Shown here one piece after another: positions 1-8,127 of a stretch of 64,000 nt of DNA. The position numbers and the translations under genes were made by a program. The DNA is from Polyangium sp. 15x6 (GTDB lineage: Bacteria > Myxococcota_A > Polyangia > Polyangiales > Polyangiaceae): positions 1-64,000 of the forward strand of contig NZ_JASBQE010000065.1 of NCBI RefSeq assembly GCF_029960785.1. Reading direction: 5' to 3'. The notes under the pieces were generated by a model that was given only the letters and a program-made list of their open reading frames with translations, was not told where the DNA came from and did no database searches. Each line of letters begins with the position of its first letter. Positions within the stretch are counted from its first letter, which is position 1.

Positions 1-1040
1 CGCCGCGCCCCCGCACGCCCTCCTCGCCCGCGCTCGATGCCGTGCGCGACCGCGAGCCCGTGCGCGACCGCGAGCCCGAGGCCGCCGCCGCGCCCGCCGC
101 GAAAAACGCCCCCGCGGCCGACACGCTCCCGCCGCCGCCGCCCTTGCCCTCGGACCTCGCGCCGCCCTCGCCGCCGGCCAACCCCTCGCCGGTCGAGCGT
201 ATCCTCTCGGCGGCCGAGTGGCGCGCCTTCGCGATGGACCTCGACAACGCCCGTGGCCCCAAGCCCGCGGGCGTCATCGATCGGCTCTTCGCGACCCGCT
301 ACATGCCCCTCGTCGGCGCCCTCTCGCGTGGCCACGCCGACGCCTCCGTCCAGCGCGTCGTCGACGGCTTCCGCACCGCCTTCGAGCACAGCTACACCGA
401 GGGTTTTGCCGCGATCCGCGCGACGGGAAAACGCCCGCTCATGGTCCTCGACGCGCCCGACGTGGCCGCGCGGATCGCGCGCCTGAACAACGCTCGCGCC
501 GTGCGCTTGCTCCTCGTCGACGCCCTCCGCTTCGACCTCGGCGAGCGCGTCATGGCGCGCCTCAAGCCCACCTTGCAGGGCCGCGCCGTCTGCGTCGACC
601 GCACCTTGCTCTGGAGCGCGCTCCCCACGACCACGCCGGCCCAGGTCGCGCTCCTCGGCCGCGGCCCCGAGGGCCTGCGCGAACCGCTCCCCGAGCCGGG
701 CCCCGAGCCCGACATCGTCCGCGGCCGTGCCCTCTCCACGATCCGCCGCGAACGCTACGGCACCAAGGAAGTCTTCAAGCTCGACCTCGTCGAGGCGCGC
801 CTGCGCGGCGTCGGCCCTGGCTTCGACGAGCGGCTCGGCAGCATCGCGGACGAGACGGCGCAGGTGATCTCGCGCTTCGTCGAGAGCTCGCCGCCGCGCA
901 CGCTGCTCTTCGTCTTCGGCGACCACGGCTTCCGCCTCTCGTGCGACGCGCGCGGCACGGCCCCCGCGACCCAGGGCGGCGCGAGCCCCGAGGAAGTGCT
1001 CGTCCCCGGGTATGCGTGGCTCGTGGGCGGGGTGCATTGA
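1..1040 (+). CDS. PglZ-like alkaline-phosphatase-superfamily protein, 5' truncated
   Basis: The reading frame is open from the left edge of the window, so the true start lies outside; the visible part is about 345 residues. After a Pro/Ala-rich linker there is a globular domain with LLLVDALRFD, where the Asp is the usual metal-ligand/nucleophile region, then SALPTTTPAQ, and near the C terminus FVFGDHGFRL. This Asp...GDHGF arrangement is typical of PglZ and other alkaline-phosphatase-fold phosphatases. No methylase, BrxC or other BREX gene follows it, so a role in phage defence is not supported here. The substrate is unknown. It ends 254 bp before the convergent next gene. Confidence 0.6.
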   Translation, partial: PRPRTPSSPALDAVRDREPVRDREPEAAAAPAAKNAPAADTLPPPPPLPSDLAPPSPPANPSPVERILSAAEWRAFAMDLDNARGPKPAGVIDRLFATRYMPLVGALSRGHADASVQRVVDGFRTAFEHSYTEGFAAIRATGKRPLMVLDAPDVAARIARLNNARAVRLLLVDALRFDLGERVMARLKPTLQGRAVCVDRTLLWSALPTTTPAQVALLGRGPEGLREPLPEPGPEPDIVRGRALSTIRRERYGTKEVFKLDLVEARLRGVGPGFDERLGSIADETAQVISRFVESSPPRTLLFVFGDHGFRLSCDARGTAPATQGGASPEEVLVPGYAWLVGGVH

Positions 1041-1294
1041 GGCGAGCACGAGCCGCCCGGACCGCCTGACCTCGCTCGAAGGACCGTTCACCCGCCCGCC
1101 CGATCCCCCAAGCCACGCTCGAGGCCCTGGTCGGCACACGACCTGCCGGCCTGCTCTCGCCCGAGGCCCTGGTCCCTCGCCGACCGAGCCCCCCAGGCAT
1201 CGCCAGATCGTCCGGGAGACCGCCCTCCCACGTGCCCAAGCAACGCTCGGGGCCTTGGGAGGGGTGGTGACCGGCCCCTCTGTCGACGCTCGGG

Positions 1295-2032
1295 TTACTC
1301 GTCGCCCGTGTCCTCCTCTGTATCCTCGGCCTCACGCGCCTCCGGCTCCTCGGCCGGGGGCTCGGTGACCTTCGTGCCGGCGGGGACCTGAAGGTCGTAG
1401 AAGTAAAGGCGGAGCTGGTCGACGCGGCCGAGGTGGCGCAGGAGGCTCTCGCAGACGGCTTTCGCGGCGATGTAGCCATTGAGCCAGACCTGCCTCGTCG
1501 CCTCGACCTCCGGCGTCAGGGATTGCCTGTCGATACGGGCGTCGTCGGCGAATGCGACGACGGGCGCGAGCGACTTCGTCATCGCATCGAATCGACCATG
1601 CCAGTGCGCGGCGTCGCGTACGGCGAAGCCAGGCGCGGCGAGCTTCGTCGTGATGTGCGTGACCGCGAGGACGACGTCGGGTGCGGCCTTTCCGACGCCT
1701 CCGGCGGTGCCGTCTTTCGTGAAAAACACCTTTCGGTCGATGGCGCCCGCGTCGTGCGCGCCGAGGTGGGTGCTGAATTTGCCGAGGAGGGCGCGAGCTT
1801 GCTTGAGGAGCGGCGCCTTGCTCCGGACGCCCTGCCTGCGCGAGGCGTCCGTGCCACGCGCGGCCTCCACGGCAGATTTCACGGCGGCGGTCTGGGCGTC
1901 GATCTGGTCGGCGGCGTAGGTCAATGCAGGATCGTATTCGGGGATCAGACCGAGGAGCCGCGTGCGGATCCTTTTCGAGGCATAAGGACCGTAAATCGTG
2001 ACCTCGTCCTGATCGATGAACCTGTCAGCCAT
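1295..2032 (-). CDS. Hypothetical protein, 245 aa
   Basis: This gene is not recognised. The ATG at 2032 gives a 245-residue soluble protein starting MADRFIDQDEV, with no signal peptide or membrane segment. The central part is rich in Ala, Lys and Arg and looks helical. The last 25 residues are a strongly acidic Glu/Asp/Thr tail. An upstream extension of the same frame would double the length but has a composition unlike the rest, so it was not used. It is divergent from the Cys-rich gene at 2163 with 130 bp between them, room for promoters of both. Confidence 0.55.
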   Translation of the reverse strand: MADRFIDQDEVTIYGPYASKRIRTRLLGLIPEYDPALTYAADQIDAQTAAVKSAVEAARGTDASRRQGVRSKAPLLKQARALLGKFSTHLGAHDAGAIDRKVFFTKDGTAGGVGKAAPDVVLAVTHITTKLAAPGFAVRDAAHWHGRFDAMTKSLAPVVAFADDARIDRQSLTPEVEATRQVWLNGYIAAKAVCESLLRHLGRVDQLRLYFYDLQVPAGTKVTEPPAEEPEAREAEDTEEDTGDE

Positions 2033-2162
2033 TCTGGTCTTCCTTCGAAAGGGGACGGCCGACGCTAGCGGATGCGAAGGGGCCGTCCATGCCACGAAGG
2101 TGGGCTCGCGCCCGCGAGGCAGATCGTGTAGAGTGGCCGAGAGCCGAACGAGGGAGCCCGTG

Positions 2163-2639
2163 ATGACCCGCCGGAAGAAGCTCTTCGCCGTCGCCATCGC
2201 CTTGCCGATCGCCGTCGCCGTGGGGGTGGGCTTGAAGGTCCGACGCGCCTCGTCGGACACGCTGGGGGCGGATGCTTGCGACAAGGATCTCGCGGCGGTG
2301 TTCGAGTTGTGCGAGGCCGGGGGGAAGATCTGCAACCCGGACGAGGGGCAAGAGGAAGCGTGCCAGGCCGGCTGCGTGATGTCGCATTGCCCGGAGCAGA
2401 TGGCGTGCACGGGGATGGATCCGATCTGGTGCAAGCCGTGCGAGGATGAGGAGGGGGCGCTCCATTGGCGGATCTTGTACGAGGTACACGAGCAGTGCAG
2501 CCCTTCGCCTGATCTCGACACATGGAGACATGCGGACTGGAAGGCTTACAGTGATTGCTACATTGCTGAGGGGGAGCGCAGGTGCCCGGCGCTCAAGAAT
2601 AAGCCGCAGTGGTATCGGCCGCCTCGTACAAGGGATTGA
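2163..2639 (+). CDS. Cys-rich N-terminally anchored protein, copy 1 (158 aa)
   Basis: Starting at ATG 2163 the protein begins with a Lys/Arg stretch and one hydrophobic segment (about residues 7-25), which should act as a signal anchor. A Cys-rich outer domain with roughly ten cysteines follows, for example ELCEAGGKIC, EEACQAGCVMSHC and WCKPCEDEEGA. The family is unknown. It has a near-identical paralogue of exactly the same length at 3327-3803; identity is highest in the first 60 residues and extends slightly into the upstream region (gatcgtgta plus a purine-rich leader). The function is unknown; an exported disulfide-bonded protein is the most that can be inferred. Confidence 0.6.
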   Translation: MTRRKKLFAVAIALPIAVAVGVGLKVRRASSDTLGADACDKDLAAVFELCEAGGKICNPDEGQEEACQAGCVMSHCPEQMACTGMDPIWCKPCEDEEGALHWRILYEVHEQCSPSPDLDTWRHADWKAYSDCYIAEGERRCPALKNKPQWYRPPRTRD

Positions 2640-2660
2640 GACTCTTTCCCGAGGGTCGTC

Positions 2661-3164
2661 TCAGAATCCGCCCTGGTCCCCCGCGCCGTCCTCGCCACCA
2701 TAGCCATCCGTTCCGCCCATCCCCTGCGGCTCGCTCTTGAAATCGCCGCTGGCCGCGCTGCCCACGATGATGACCGGGCCGCCGGGTCCAGGGCTCGCGC
2801 CGCAGCCGTTCGAGCCCGGCGGGTCGAGGCAAATGACCTGGGGGGAAACCTCAATCTTGTGGCATGTACCGGGGATGCCGCGCTCCTTGGCCCTTTTGAT
2901 GCACGCGTCTTCGTTCTCCCGGGCGCTTCTGCGGTCGATGATCTGCGCGTCCTCCGCTCCCCGCAAGGCGTCTTGATGGTCACCCCCGCCTTGGAATCCT
3001 GAGGCGCAGGTCAAGACCACGTTGCATTGCATGAGAACCCCCTCCCTGGCGCCCGCCTCGCCGTTCGGCGGGCCCCTCTTCGGGTTCTTGCACGCGGGCT
3101 CCCAGCAGGCAGGTCCGAGCACGACGAACCAAACGAAGAGCAAGCCGAGGACGAGTGATCTCAT
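2661..3164 (-). CDS. Secreted lipoprotein-like protein, 167 aa
   Basis: ATG 3164 gives an N terminus MRSLVLGLLFVWFVVLG followed by PACWEPAC, a signal peptide with a possible lipobox-type Cys near residue 20. The mature part has scattered cysteines (QCNVVLTCAS, GTCHKIEV, VICLDPPG) and a Gly/Pro-rich C terminus. No family is recognised. It sits between, and opposite to, the two copies of the 158-residue Cys-rich gene, so any duplication of those copies either spans this gene or was followed by its insertion. It probably acts in the periplasm or on the outer membrane. Confidence 0.5.
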   Translation of the reverse strand: MRSLVLGLLFVWFVVLGPACWEPACKNPKRGPPNGEAGAREGVLMQCNVVLTCASGFQGGGDHQDALRGAEDAQIIDRRSARENEDACIKRAKERGIPGTCHKIEVSPQVICLDPPGSNGCGASPGPGGPVIIVGSAASGDFKSEPQGMGGTDGYGGEDGAGDQGGF

Positions 3165-3326
3165 GCCGAGCCTCCGCGCCGGACCGGAATCATTGTAGAA
3201 GACCGCAGTCCGGCGACACAAGACGCGATCATTCTCCGTGCGTGGGAACCTTCGTCCGCGCGCAGAGGCCTCGCGTCCTCGGCGCGGATCGTGTACGGTG
3301 GCCGCGACGAGCAGGGAGGACGAGAG

Positions 3327-3803
3327 ATGACCCGACGGAAGAAGCTCTTCGCCGCAGCCATCGCCTTGCCGATCGCCGTCGCCGTGGGCGTGGGATTGAA
3401 GGTCCGCCGCGCCTCGTCGGACACGCTCGGGGCGGACGCTTGCGACAAGGACCTCGCGGCGGTGTTCGAGTTGTGCGAGGCCGGGGGTGAGATCTGCAAG
3501 AAGCCGCCCGAGGGACAAGAGGAAGCCTGCCAGGCCGGCTGCGTGATGGCCCGGTGCCCGAATCACGTGGCGTGCACGGAGCTCGATCTCATCTGGTGCA
3601 AGCCGTGCGAGGACGAAGAGGGCGCGCTCTTTTGGAGCCTCCAGGTCGAGGCGGCGCGTCTGTGCGAACCTTTGAATCCTACCGTGAATACGTTTGAAGG
3701 GCTCAAGGCATACTACGATTGCCTTGTCGAGGAGCCGGAGCGGAAGTGCCCAGCCCTAAAAAACAAGCCGAAGTGGTACCTGCCCCCCGATCGCAGGCAA
3801 TAA
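3327..3803 (+). CDS. Cys-rich N-terminally anchored protein, copy 2 (158 aa)
   Basis: This is the paralogue of the gene at 2163-2639: same length (158 residues), almost the same first 60 residues (MTRRKKLFA..., the anchor segment and DTLGADACDKDL) and the same cysteine spacing, with the C-terminal third more diverged. GGGAGGACGAGAG just upstream of ATG 3327 provides a ribosome binding site. The duplication is recent enough for the leader DNA to remain alignable. The role is unknown; it is probably an exported disulfide-bonded protein anchored by its N-terminal helix. Confidence 0.6.
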   Translation: MTRRKKLFAAAIALPIAVAVGVGLKVRRASSDTLGADACDKDLAAVFELCEAGGEICKKPPEGQEEACQAGCVMARCPNHVACTELDLIWCKPCEDEEGALFWSLQVEAARLCEPLNPTVNTFEGLKAYYDCLVEEPERKCPALKNKPKWYLPPDRRQ

Positions 3804-3834
3804 CCCAGCCCGGCCCGCGCTCCCCGCCCGCCCA

Positions 3835-4932
3835 TCAAGCCACGTAACAACAAACCGTCCGCGGCCCGATCCTCGCCACCTCCCCAATCACCTCCCCGCC
3901 CGCCGCCTGGCAGCTCCCCGGCTGATACACGGGCGAGAGCGCCGTCTTCGATTCGAGCGCGCGTCCGGCAGGCACGACGTCGTGGCACGTGGGGCCCTTC
4001 GACCAGGCGCTCGCGATGAGGGGCGTCAGGGTACAAGCGGCGTCGGAATGAAATGCGATATCGGAATGACAAGAACTCCCCTCCGGCGCGCCGCACGAGC
4101 ACGCCGTGCAATCGCGCTCGTCGCTGAAGCCTTCATAAAAGATAAATTGTTCGGTGTACCCCTCGGCCGCGCAGTCGTGGACCCCCTCGCGCTGGACGCA
4201 CTGGCGAAACCCGGTCGGCGCCGTGGGCACGCAATGCTTGTCCGACGCGCACGCGCCGAACGCGCTGCCCTCGCAGACCCGCGCGATGAGGCCCCACGAG
4301 GGCGCGGGCGGCGGGGCCGTCACCGAACCGGAGCCGCCGATCGCCTCGCAAGACTCCGCCGCGACGCCGAGCGGACCCACGGTGATCGATTGCACGCACG
4401 GCCCCTCGGCCCCACAAGCGAGGTCCGCGGGGAGGGCGTCTCCTGCGGCGCAGGCGCCGTCCCACCCGGGGGGCGGGTCGGCCGGCGTCGCGGTCGCCCC
4501 GTCGGCGAGCGTGCAGGGCGCGGCGTGGGCCGTGATGCTGGTGGGGAGCGCGCACGTGCCCGTCGAGGGGGTACACGTGCAGGGGCCGCATTTCTTCGGG
4601 GGGATCACGAGGTCGGCGTGCCACACGAACTGCTCGACGGGCGCGTTGTCGGAGCAGGGGGGCGCGGCGCCGTCGTTGGGCCCGATCCACACGAGGACGG
4701 GGAAAGACATGTCGCCCGGGTGGAGGGGGACGCATTCGTCGCGACACGTGAAATCGCAATCGACGGGCCTCCCGCTGCTCGTGGGGCCGTCGGCGCCCGC
4801 GTCGGAGGCGCCGCCCTCACCACCCGCGCCACCTCCCCCATCCATTTGCGTATACGTCACGACCCCGTCCGCGCAGGCGACCATACCCACAAGAAAACTT
4901 GCAATAACAAACCCCTGAATCCAATGTTTCAT
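3835..4932 (-). CDS. Cys-rich outer lipoprotein, 365 aa
   Basis: Residues 1-20 form a signal peptide ending in VGMVAC, which fits a lipobox with Cys20 as the lipidated residue. A Gly/Ala/Asp-rich linker follows (DGGGGAGGEGGASDAG), then a domain with more than 20 cysteines in CxC/CxxxC patterns (FTCRDECVPLH, CGPCTCTPSTGTCA, DCTACSCGAPEGSSC). Gly-rich spacers plus Cys-rich bodies are a common surface-lipoprotein design in myxobacteria. No enzymatic motif is seen. It ends head-on against the gene at 3327-3803. Confidence 0.65.
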   Translation of the reverse strand: MKHWIQGFVIASFLVGMVACADGVVTYTQMDGGGGAGGEGGASDAGADGPTSSGRPVDCDFTCRDECVPLHPGDMSFPVLVWIGPNDGAAPPCSDNAPVEQFVWHADLVIPPKKCGPCTCTPSTGTCALPTSITAHAAPCTLADGATATPADPPPGWDGACAAGDALPADLACGAEGPCVQSITVGPLGVAAESCEAIGGSGSVTAPPPAPSWGLIARVCEGSAFGACASDKHCVPTAPTGFRQCVQREGVHDCAAEGYTEQFIFYEGFSDERDCTACSCGAPEGSSCHSDIAFHSDAACTLTPLIASAWSKGPTCHDVVPAGRALESKTALSPVYQPGSCQAAGGEVIGEVARIGPRTVCCYVA

Positions 4933-4960
4933 GATACATCCATTTGTTCCATTTTAATGT

Positions 4961-6034
4961 TCATTTAGAGATCCTTGCCGCGACGGCGATGCCGAACGTG
5001 AGTCGCAGGAGGGGTGAGCGCCAATCGGGCACGTACGATCCTTCGCGAGGATCGGGCTGGATAGCGATGCTTCGCAGTTGCTGGTTCACATCGGCGTAAC
5101 CTAACAGAGAGAACCGGGGCGAGAGCTGGAAGCGACCGTTGGCGCGCACGCCCATTCCGAACGTGGCGGCATCGACGCTCGTGACGGGATAAGTCGCAGG
5201 CAAGAGAAAGTCGATCTTGCTGAAGCTCGCTACGCCGCACACGTCGAAATGATCGGCGGCGAAGCAGGGCATCAGCGAGGCCGTCCACAACCCCGTTCGT
5301 CCCGGGAGCGCCCGGTCCCCGATGCCAGACGCGGGCGTGATGACGCCCCGCAGCTCGCCGGCAAACCCGAAGCTCCCCCATCGGACCCCCACGAGCCCGT
5401 TGCCCCCGACCGCGACACTCGTCAACCCGTGAGGCATCACGGCCGGGCCCAGGACGACCTCCACCTTGAACGGCGGCCTGTCCTCGACCATCGGACGCGG
5501 CAACGGCTCCTTCGAGACCACGACTACGGGCTCGTACGCCTCCTCCTCGACCGGGTGGAGCAGCTTCACGATGGCGGACGACGGCTCGAAATCCAGCACC
5601 GGCCGCCCGACCTCGAAGGTGACCGGCGCGACGAGCCACGGAGGCGGCTCCGGTCCTCGCCAAGCGCGCGGGCCGAAGGCGATGGACACGAGGACCGCGA
5701 CGTCATAGAGGAGCTCGCGGCAGTCCCCCTGCGTGAGCACGCGCCGCCATTCCCCGTTGCTCTCGGGATCCGGCACCGTGATCACGGCATCGAGCTTGTT
5801 CCCGTTCGGATGCGTCTCGATCCGCAATGTCGCCCGGGCGTCGTCCCGCACGAGGAGATACCCGAACTCTGCCGCGAGAATGAGGCCAAACTCCTCCGCC
5901 GTGGGGCACCCGCGCCCGGGGAGCGCTTGCAAGTCCAGTCGGAAAGCGATCTTCGGCGCAGGCTCGGCCGCGGCCGCCCGCGGGAGCGCGAGCGCGACGA
6001 GGGCAGCGGCGAGGGCAGCGGCGCGGTGAGCCAT
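4961..6034 (-). CDS. Exported hypothetical protein, probable outer-membrane beta protein (357 aa)
   Basis: ATG 6034 was chosen because it begins a clean signal peptide (MAHRAAALAAALVALALP...AAAAEP, cleavage near residue 23). An N-terminal periplasmic domain follows with GRGCPTAEEF and DCRELLYDVAVLVSIAFGP, a pattern seen in myxobacterial exported proteins of unknown function. The second half has alternating hydrophobic/aromatic strands (VGVRWGSFGFAGELRG, FGMGVRANGRFQLSPRF) and ends in a hydrophobic residue pattern consistent with a small beta-barrel. The family name is not known to me. It lies downstream of, and separate from, the oxygenase gene at 6206. Confidence 0.5.
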   Translation of the reverse strand: MAHRAAALAAALVALALPRAAAAEPAPKIAFRLDLQALPGRGCPTAEEFGLILAAEFGYLLVRDDARATLRIETHPNGNKLDAVITVPDPESNGEWRRVLTQGDCRELLYDVAVLVSIAFGPRAWRGPEPPPWLVAPVTFEVGRPVLDFEPSSAIVKLLHPVEEEAYEPVVVVSKEPLPRPMVEDRPPFKVEVVLGPAVMPHGLTSVAVGGNGLVGVRWGSFGFAGELRGVITPASGIGDRALPGRTGLWTASLMPCFAADHFDVCGVASFSKIDFLLPATYPVTSVDAATFGMGVRANGRFQLSPRFSLLGYADVNQQLRSIAIQPDPREGSYVPDWRSPLLRLTFGIAVAARISK

Positions 6035-6205
6035 GACGAACCCGAGGGTAGGGGAGAGCGGCCGTGCGGCGCAAGCACCATCACCCGCGGTATGCGCCGT
6101 CCACGCTGGAGTTCGTCCGAGCAAAACGAGATTGAGGAGCAGCCCGCTCGCCGCATCCGCAGCCCGGCGGCCTCGTGGGTGGCGCGCATTGAGCGCTACG
6201 TCCCG

Positions 6206-6919
6206 TCACCGGGACGGCGCATAGATGAGATCGGAGCGCACGGCGTACTTCACGCCGGCCGTGACCTCGGCGCCCTCGTGCAGGAGCAGGTGGTCGAACA
6301 CGACGACGCTCCCCGGGGCCGGCCGCACCGCGAATCGCACGCGATTGTTGAATTTGCGCGCTCGACCCTCGCCACGGCGGCTCTTCTTGTCCTTCTCCTC
6401 GAAGAAGCGCGTCGAGCCGCCCTCGAAACCTTCGTTCAAATAAATCATGAGCGACGCGCGCGTCTCCCCCCGCGGCACGGCCGTGCGCACGTCGACGTGC
6501 GGCGAGAAGCGTTGACCGACCTCGTACCGATAGACCCGAAAGCGATCGTTCAGGCCCACGAGGGGCGAGGCCTCGTGCTCCGTGTCCACGTGGCCGCGAA
6601 TGCGCGCCCAGAGCCCTTCGGCGAGCCGCTGCGCGTCGAGCACGACGCGCAGGTTGTTTCGGGCCGCCAGGTTCACCCGGTACGTGTCGTCGCCAATGGC
6701 GAGCCCCGCGTGCGTGAAGCCGATCGCCTCGGCCGTGCCGATCAAGCGCTTGCATTCCTTCGGCGACATCACGCCGTGCAGGAGATAAACCCCCTTCTCG
6801 ACGTCCTCGCGGCGGACCGCGGCGGCGCGGTCTTCGTCGAGCAAGACCTCGTCGAGGCGATGCGGCACGGCGCGGAAGGTCTCCTCTCGGCGGAAGGAGA
6901 TGTGGGTTCGGGATTTCAT
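6206..6919 (-). CDS. 2OG-Fe(II) oxygenase (prolyl 4-hydroxylase-like)
   Basis: This is a 237-residue cytosolic dioxygenase of the Fe(II)/2-oxoglutarate superfamily. Visible iron ligands are the HxD of FSPHVDVRT and the distal His of FDHLLLHEGAEV; the following Lys in VTAGVKYAVRSDLIY provides the 2-oxoglutarate contact (an Arg or Lys is usual there). RVYRYEVGQRF and ASLMIYLNEGFEGGSTRFF are the usual P4H strands. ATG 6919 is preferred over the in-frame ATG six bases upstream because GAGGAG lies at the right distance from it. The substrate is unknown: a protein prolyl residue or a small molecule are both possible. Confidence 0.8.
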   Translation of the reverse strand: MKSRTHISFRREETFRAVPHRLDEVLLDEDRAAAVRREDVEKGVYLLHGVMSPKECKRLIGTAEAIGFTHAGLAIGDDTYRVNLAARNNLRVVLDAQRLAEGLWARIRGHVDTEHEASPLVGLNDRFRVYRYEVGQRFSPHVDVRTAVPRGETRASLMIYLNEGFEGGSTRFFEEKDKKSRRGEGRARKFNNRVRFAVRPAPGSVVVFDHLLLHEGAEVTAGVKYAVRSDLIYAPSR

Positions 6920-6984
6920 GGACATCTCCTCGGGCAGCCTGGACGCCTTTGACGGCGTGAGCGCCGGAGTGTATACGATGTCGT

Positions 6985-8074
6985 ATGAATTCTCCCATCC
7001 TCGAACGCCTCGCCGAGCTTCGTCGACGCCTGACCCGGCTCCGCGACGGTCTTTGACCTTCCCCGGCAGGCGCGGCGCCTCGCCGAACTCGACTTCCTTC
7101 TCAGCGAAACCGACCTCTGGCGCGACCGCGAACGTGCGGAAGAGCTCCTCGCGGAGCGAGCACGTCTCGGCGCCCTGAACGATCGGATCACGCACGCCGA
7201 GCGCACGCTGGGCGATACGCATGGGTTCGTCCTGCTCGCGCTCCACGAAGGCGACGCGGACGCCCTCGCCGCGGCCGAAGCCGATCTCGCAGCCATCGAG
7301 GTCGAGCTCCGAGAGGCCGAGCGCTCGTGCGTGCCCCCCGAACCGGAGGGGTGCATGGGCGCGATCGTGTCCATTCAACCGGGCGCGGGCGGCGTCGACG
7401 CCAAGGACTTCGCGGCAATGCTCTTGCGGATGTACCTCCGCTGGGCGGCGCGGCGAGGGCTCCTCGTCGAGGAGCTCCACCGGCAGGAAGGAGACGAAGC
7501 GGGGATCGATGGCGTCGCGCTCCGGATTCCGGGCGCCGGCGTGTACGGCGCTCTCCGGGGCGAGACCGGCGTCCATCGGCTCGTGCGCGTGAGCCCCTTT
7601 GGCAAAGGGGATCGGCGGCAAACGTCGTTCGTCGCGATCGAGGTCCTGCTCGATATCGACGACGCGATTCCCGTCGAGATTCGCGACGACGATCTGGAGG
7701 TGACCACGATGTGCGCCGGCGGGCCCGGCGGACAGAACGTCAACAAGGTCGCGTCGGCGGTCCGCATGCGGCATCTACCGACGGGGATCGTCATCGTCGC
7801 TCGGTCGGAGCGCAGCCAGCATCAAAACCGCGCGAGCGCGCTCCGGCTCCTCCGGAGCAAGCTCGTCGAGCTCGAGCTCGAGCGGCGCGAACAGGCTGCG
7901 GCCGCGAGACGCGGCGCTCGGCCGGTCGCTCGATTCGGGCACCAGCGGCGCAGTTATGTCTTCGCGCCGCAGCGGCTCGTGCGTGACGAAATCAGCGGGG
8001 TCGTGAGCCCCCATGTCGAGCGTGTCCTCGACGGAGATCTCGACGCCCTGCTCGAACATCCCCCGAAAAACTGA
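6985..8074 (+). CDS. prfB: Peptide chain release factor 2, made by programmed +1 frameshift
   Basis: RF2 ends translation at UGA and UAA. Frame 0 starts at ATG 6985 (MNSPILERLAELRRR...) and stops after 23 codons at TGA 7054-7056 in the context CTT TGA C. A +1 shift gives GAC and an open frame to 8074, for a 362-residue product; E. coli RF2 has 365. In the shifted product the stop-codon-reading SPF tripeptide is at residues 203-205 (VRVSPFGKGD) and the GGQ catalytic loop at 248-250 (GPGGQNVNK), within two positions of the E. coli numbering. Without the shift, only a 247-residue piece from GTG 7331 would be annotated. The gene is divergent from the oxygenase with 65 bp between. Confidence 0.9.
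7045..7058 (+). promoter_or_regulatory. prfB programmed +1 frameshift (autoregulatory recoding) site
   Basis: The slippery codon CTT (7051-7053) is followed by the in-frame stop TGA (7054-7056) and C, the same CUUUGAC context as in E. coli prfB. Scarce RF2 makes the ribosome pause at UGA and shift +1, so RF2 controls its own synthesis. The Shine-Dalgarno-like AGGGGG that stimulates shifting in E. coli is not seen; the bases before CTT are CGCGACGGT, a weak match at best. Confidence 0.85.
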
Positions 8075-8127
8075 TCCACCTCGGCGCGCGCTGGCCTACG
8101 CTGAAACGTCCCCTCGGCGAGGCTCTC

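Noticed and set aside
1-1040. PglZ domain as part of a BREX phage-defence system
   Set aside because: No BrxC, PglX methylase or other BREX gene is visible within 20 kb downstream; the domain occurs in other contexts too.
5249-6952. Long plus-strand reading frames opposite the exported protein and oxygenase genes
   Set aside because: Typical antisense open frames of high-GC DNA: no family motifs, Arg/His-rich composition, and opposite-strand genes with clear motifs.
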